In this document: piece after piece, positions 7,505 through 8,030 of the stretch
How positions within the stretch are numbered: position 1 is the first letter of the stretch
How the letters are laid out: every line of letters begins with the position of its first letter
Assembly: GCA_021160885.1 (NCBI GenBank)
Contig: JAGHBR010000416.1
Span: forward strand, 1 to 8,030
Reading direction: 5' to 3'
Source of the DNA: Caldisericaceae bacterium
GTDB taxonomy: Bacteria; Calditrichota; Calditrichia; Calditrichales; Calditrichaceae
Length of the DNA: 8,030 nucleotides
Translations under genes and position numbers: made by a program
Notes under the pieces: generated by a model
The model's database searches: none
Seen by the model: the letters and a program-made list of their open reading frames with translations, nothing else
Told to the model about the DNA's origin: nothing

Positions 7505-8030
7505 AATTGTTGAAATTTGCTGGTAAAAAAAGTTTTTTCCTCCTTTTTATTTTTCTGATTTCCATGGCCTGCCATCCGCTAAAAATTCCTAAATCGAACT
7601 CATCTTTTTATCCTTACCATTTTGAAAATATTGAGGTACAATTGGTTAAAATTCAGTACCGATTTAATCCCAGGGCCCCAATTACCAGAAATTCAGATTA
7701 CGAATACATCCCTGATTCTTTAATATATAGGGCACGGATTGTGCTTAAATTTTATCCGGATACGCTTATCTGGAATGAGCCGGTACTCATGGTCATCGAC
7801 ACACAAAATAAAAGCTACAATTTGTGGTTTAATGAAAACGAGGCACAACTGGGCAACACAACAAAAAGAATCTTTACCTTTACTTTTAAAACTGGCGTTA
7901 AATTCCCCTGGGCTCGATTTACTCTTGGTGTTCCGGCAACCGAAGAAATGAGCTACATACCGGATTACCAGAATATTTTCCGCTCTCGGGAGTTAAACCT
8001 GCCCAATGAGCTTTATCAGCCTGTACAGTA
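7501..8030 (+). CDS. uncharacterised probable lipoprotein (3' end may be cut by the window edge)
   Basis: I do not recognise the family. The frame opens at ATG 7501, overlapping the mutS stop as ATGA. It stays open for 176 codons to the window end, where the last two bases are TA, so it either stops at the very next base or continues. The N-terminus is a typical export signal: a basic stretch (K2, K5, K9, K10), a hydrophobic core at about 11-22 (SFFLLFIFLISM), then Ala-Cys at 23-24. Cys24 could be the lipidated residue. The lipobox is imperfect, with Ser at -3 and Met at -2, so cleavage by signal peptidase I or a retained anchor is possible. The rest is rich in Tyr, Phe and Asn with alternating hydrophobic residues (for example RARIVLKFYPDTLIW), suggesting a beta-rich extracytoplasmic domain. 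It contains no obvious catalytic motif. The stop-start overlap implies translational coupling with mutS, but no functional link is evident. Confidence 0.75.
   Translation, partial: MKLLKFAGKKSFFLLFIFLISMACHPLKIPKSNSSFYPYHFENIEVQLVKIQYRFNPRAPITRNSDYEYIPDSLIYRARIVLKFYPDTLIWNEPVLMVIDTQNKSYNLWFNENEAQLGNTTKRIFTFTFKTGVKFPWARFTLGVPATEEMSYIPDYQNIFRSRELNLPNELYQPVQ

Noticed and set aside
7522..7556. GG...AAAAAAA-G-TTTTTT-CC followed by a T-rich stretch, resembling a terminator.
   Set aside because: It lies inside the coding sequence for the signal peptide, and the stem is almost all A-T with a tiny loop. A functional terminator is unlikely.
6083..7575. Several minus-strand open frames opposite mutS and the following gene.
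   Set aside because: They are antisense shadows of strongly conserved mutS coding sequence, without ribosome binding sites or recognisable domains.
7739..7951. A 70-codon open frame on the + strand in a second frame.
   Set aside because: It lies entirely inside the 7501-8030 gene, which has an export signal and a start coupled to mutS. The 70-codon frame has no recognisable features.

Overview
The window is one uninterrupted, densely packed, same-strand gene cluster from a bacterial chromosome. In order it carries a biotin protein ligase (birA), a type III pantothenate kinase (coaX), a large cytoplasmic multi-sensor histidine kinase, the mismatch-repair ATPase MutS, and the start of an unrecognised, probably lipid-anchored envelope protein that runs off the right edge. 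The base composition is AT-rich and AT-ended codons are common. The combination of a BirA without a DNA-binding domain, a type III CoaX and a hybrid-like GAF/PAS kinase fits a Gram-negative of the wider Bacteroidota/Ignavibacteria/Calditrichota area. A Calditrichota (Caldithrix-like) source is my best guess, but it rests on general sequence flavour and not on a marker gene.

Layout: positions 1-128 are a short AT-rich leader with only a weak promoter-like candidate. birA (129-950) overlaps coaX (934-1722) by 17 bases. A 45-base gap leads to the sensor kinase (1768-4842), which ends 7 bases before mutS (4850-7504). The mutS stop overlaps the start of the last gene (7501 to beyond 8030) in an ATGA arrangement. 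No convincing terminator or internal promoter is visible, so the five genes look like one transcription unit with several translationally coupled junctions. No stretch over 130 bases is free of coding sequence.

Functionally, birA and coaX are cofactor genes: one attaches biotin to carboxylases and the other makes the first committed intermediate of CoA synthesis. They are a known pair in many bacteria. MutS recognises DNA mismatches. The kinase has no partner response regulator in the window. Its N-terminal receiver-like fold has lost all the residues needed for phosphorylation, followed by three GAF-like segments, a PAS domain and an intact catalytic core. It is the least ordinary gene here. 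No phage, transposon, CRISPR, tRNA, rRNA or defence system was seen. This is mainly an ordinary housekeeping region with one unusual signalling protein and one uncharacterised envelope protein.
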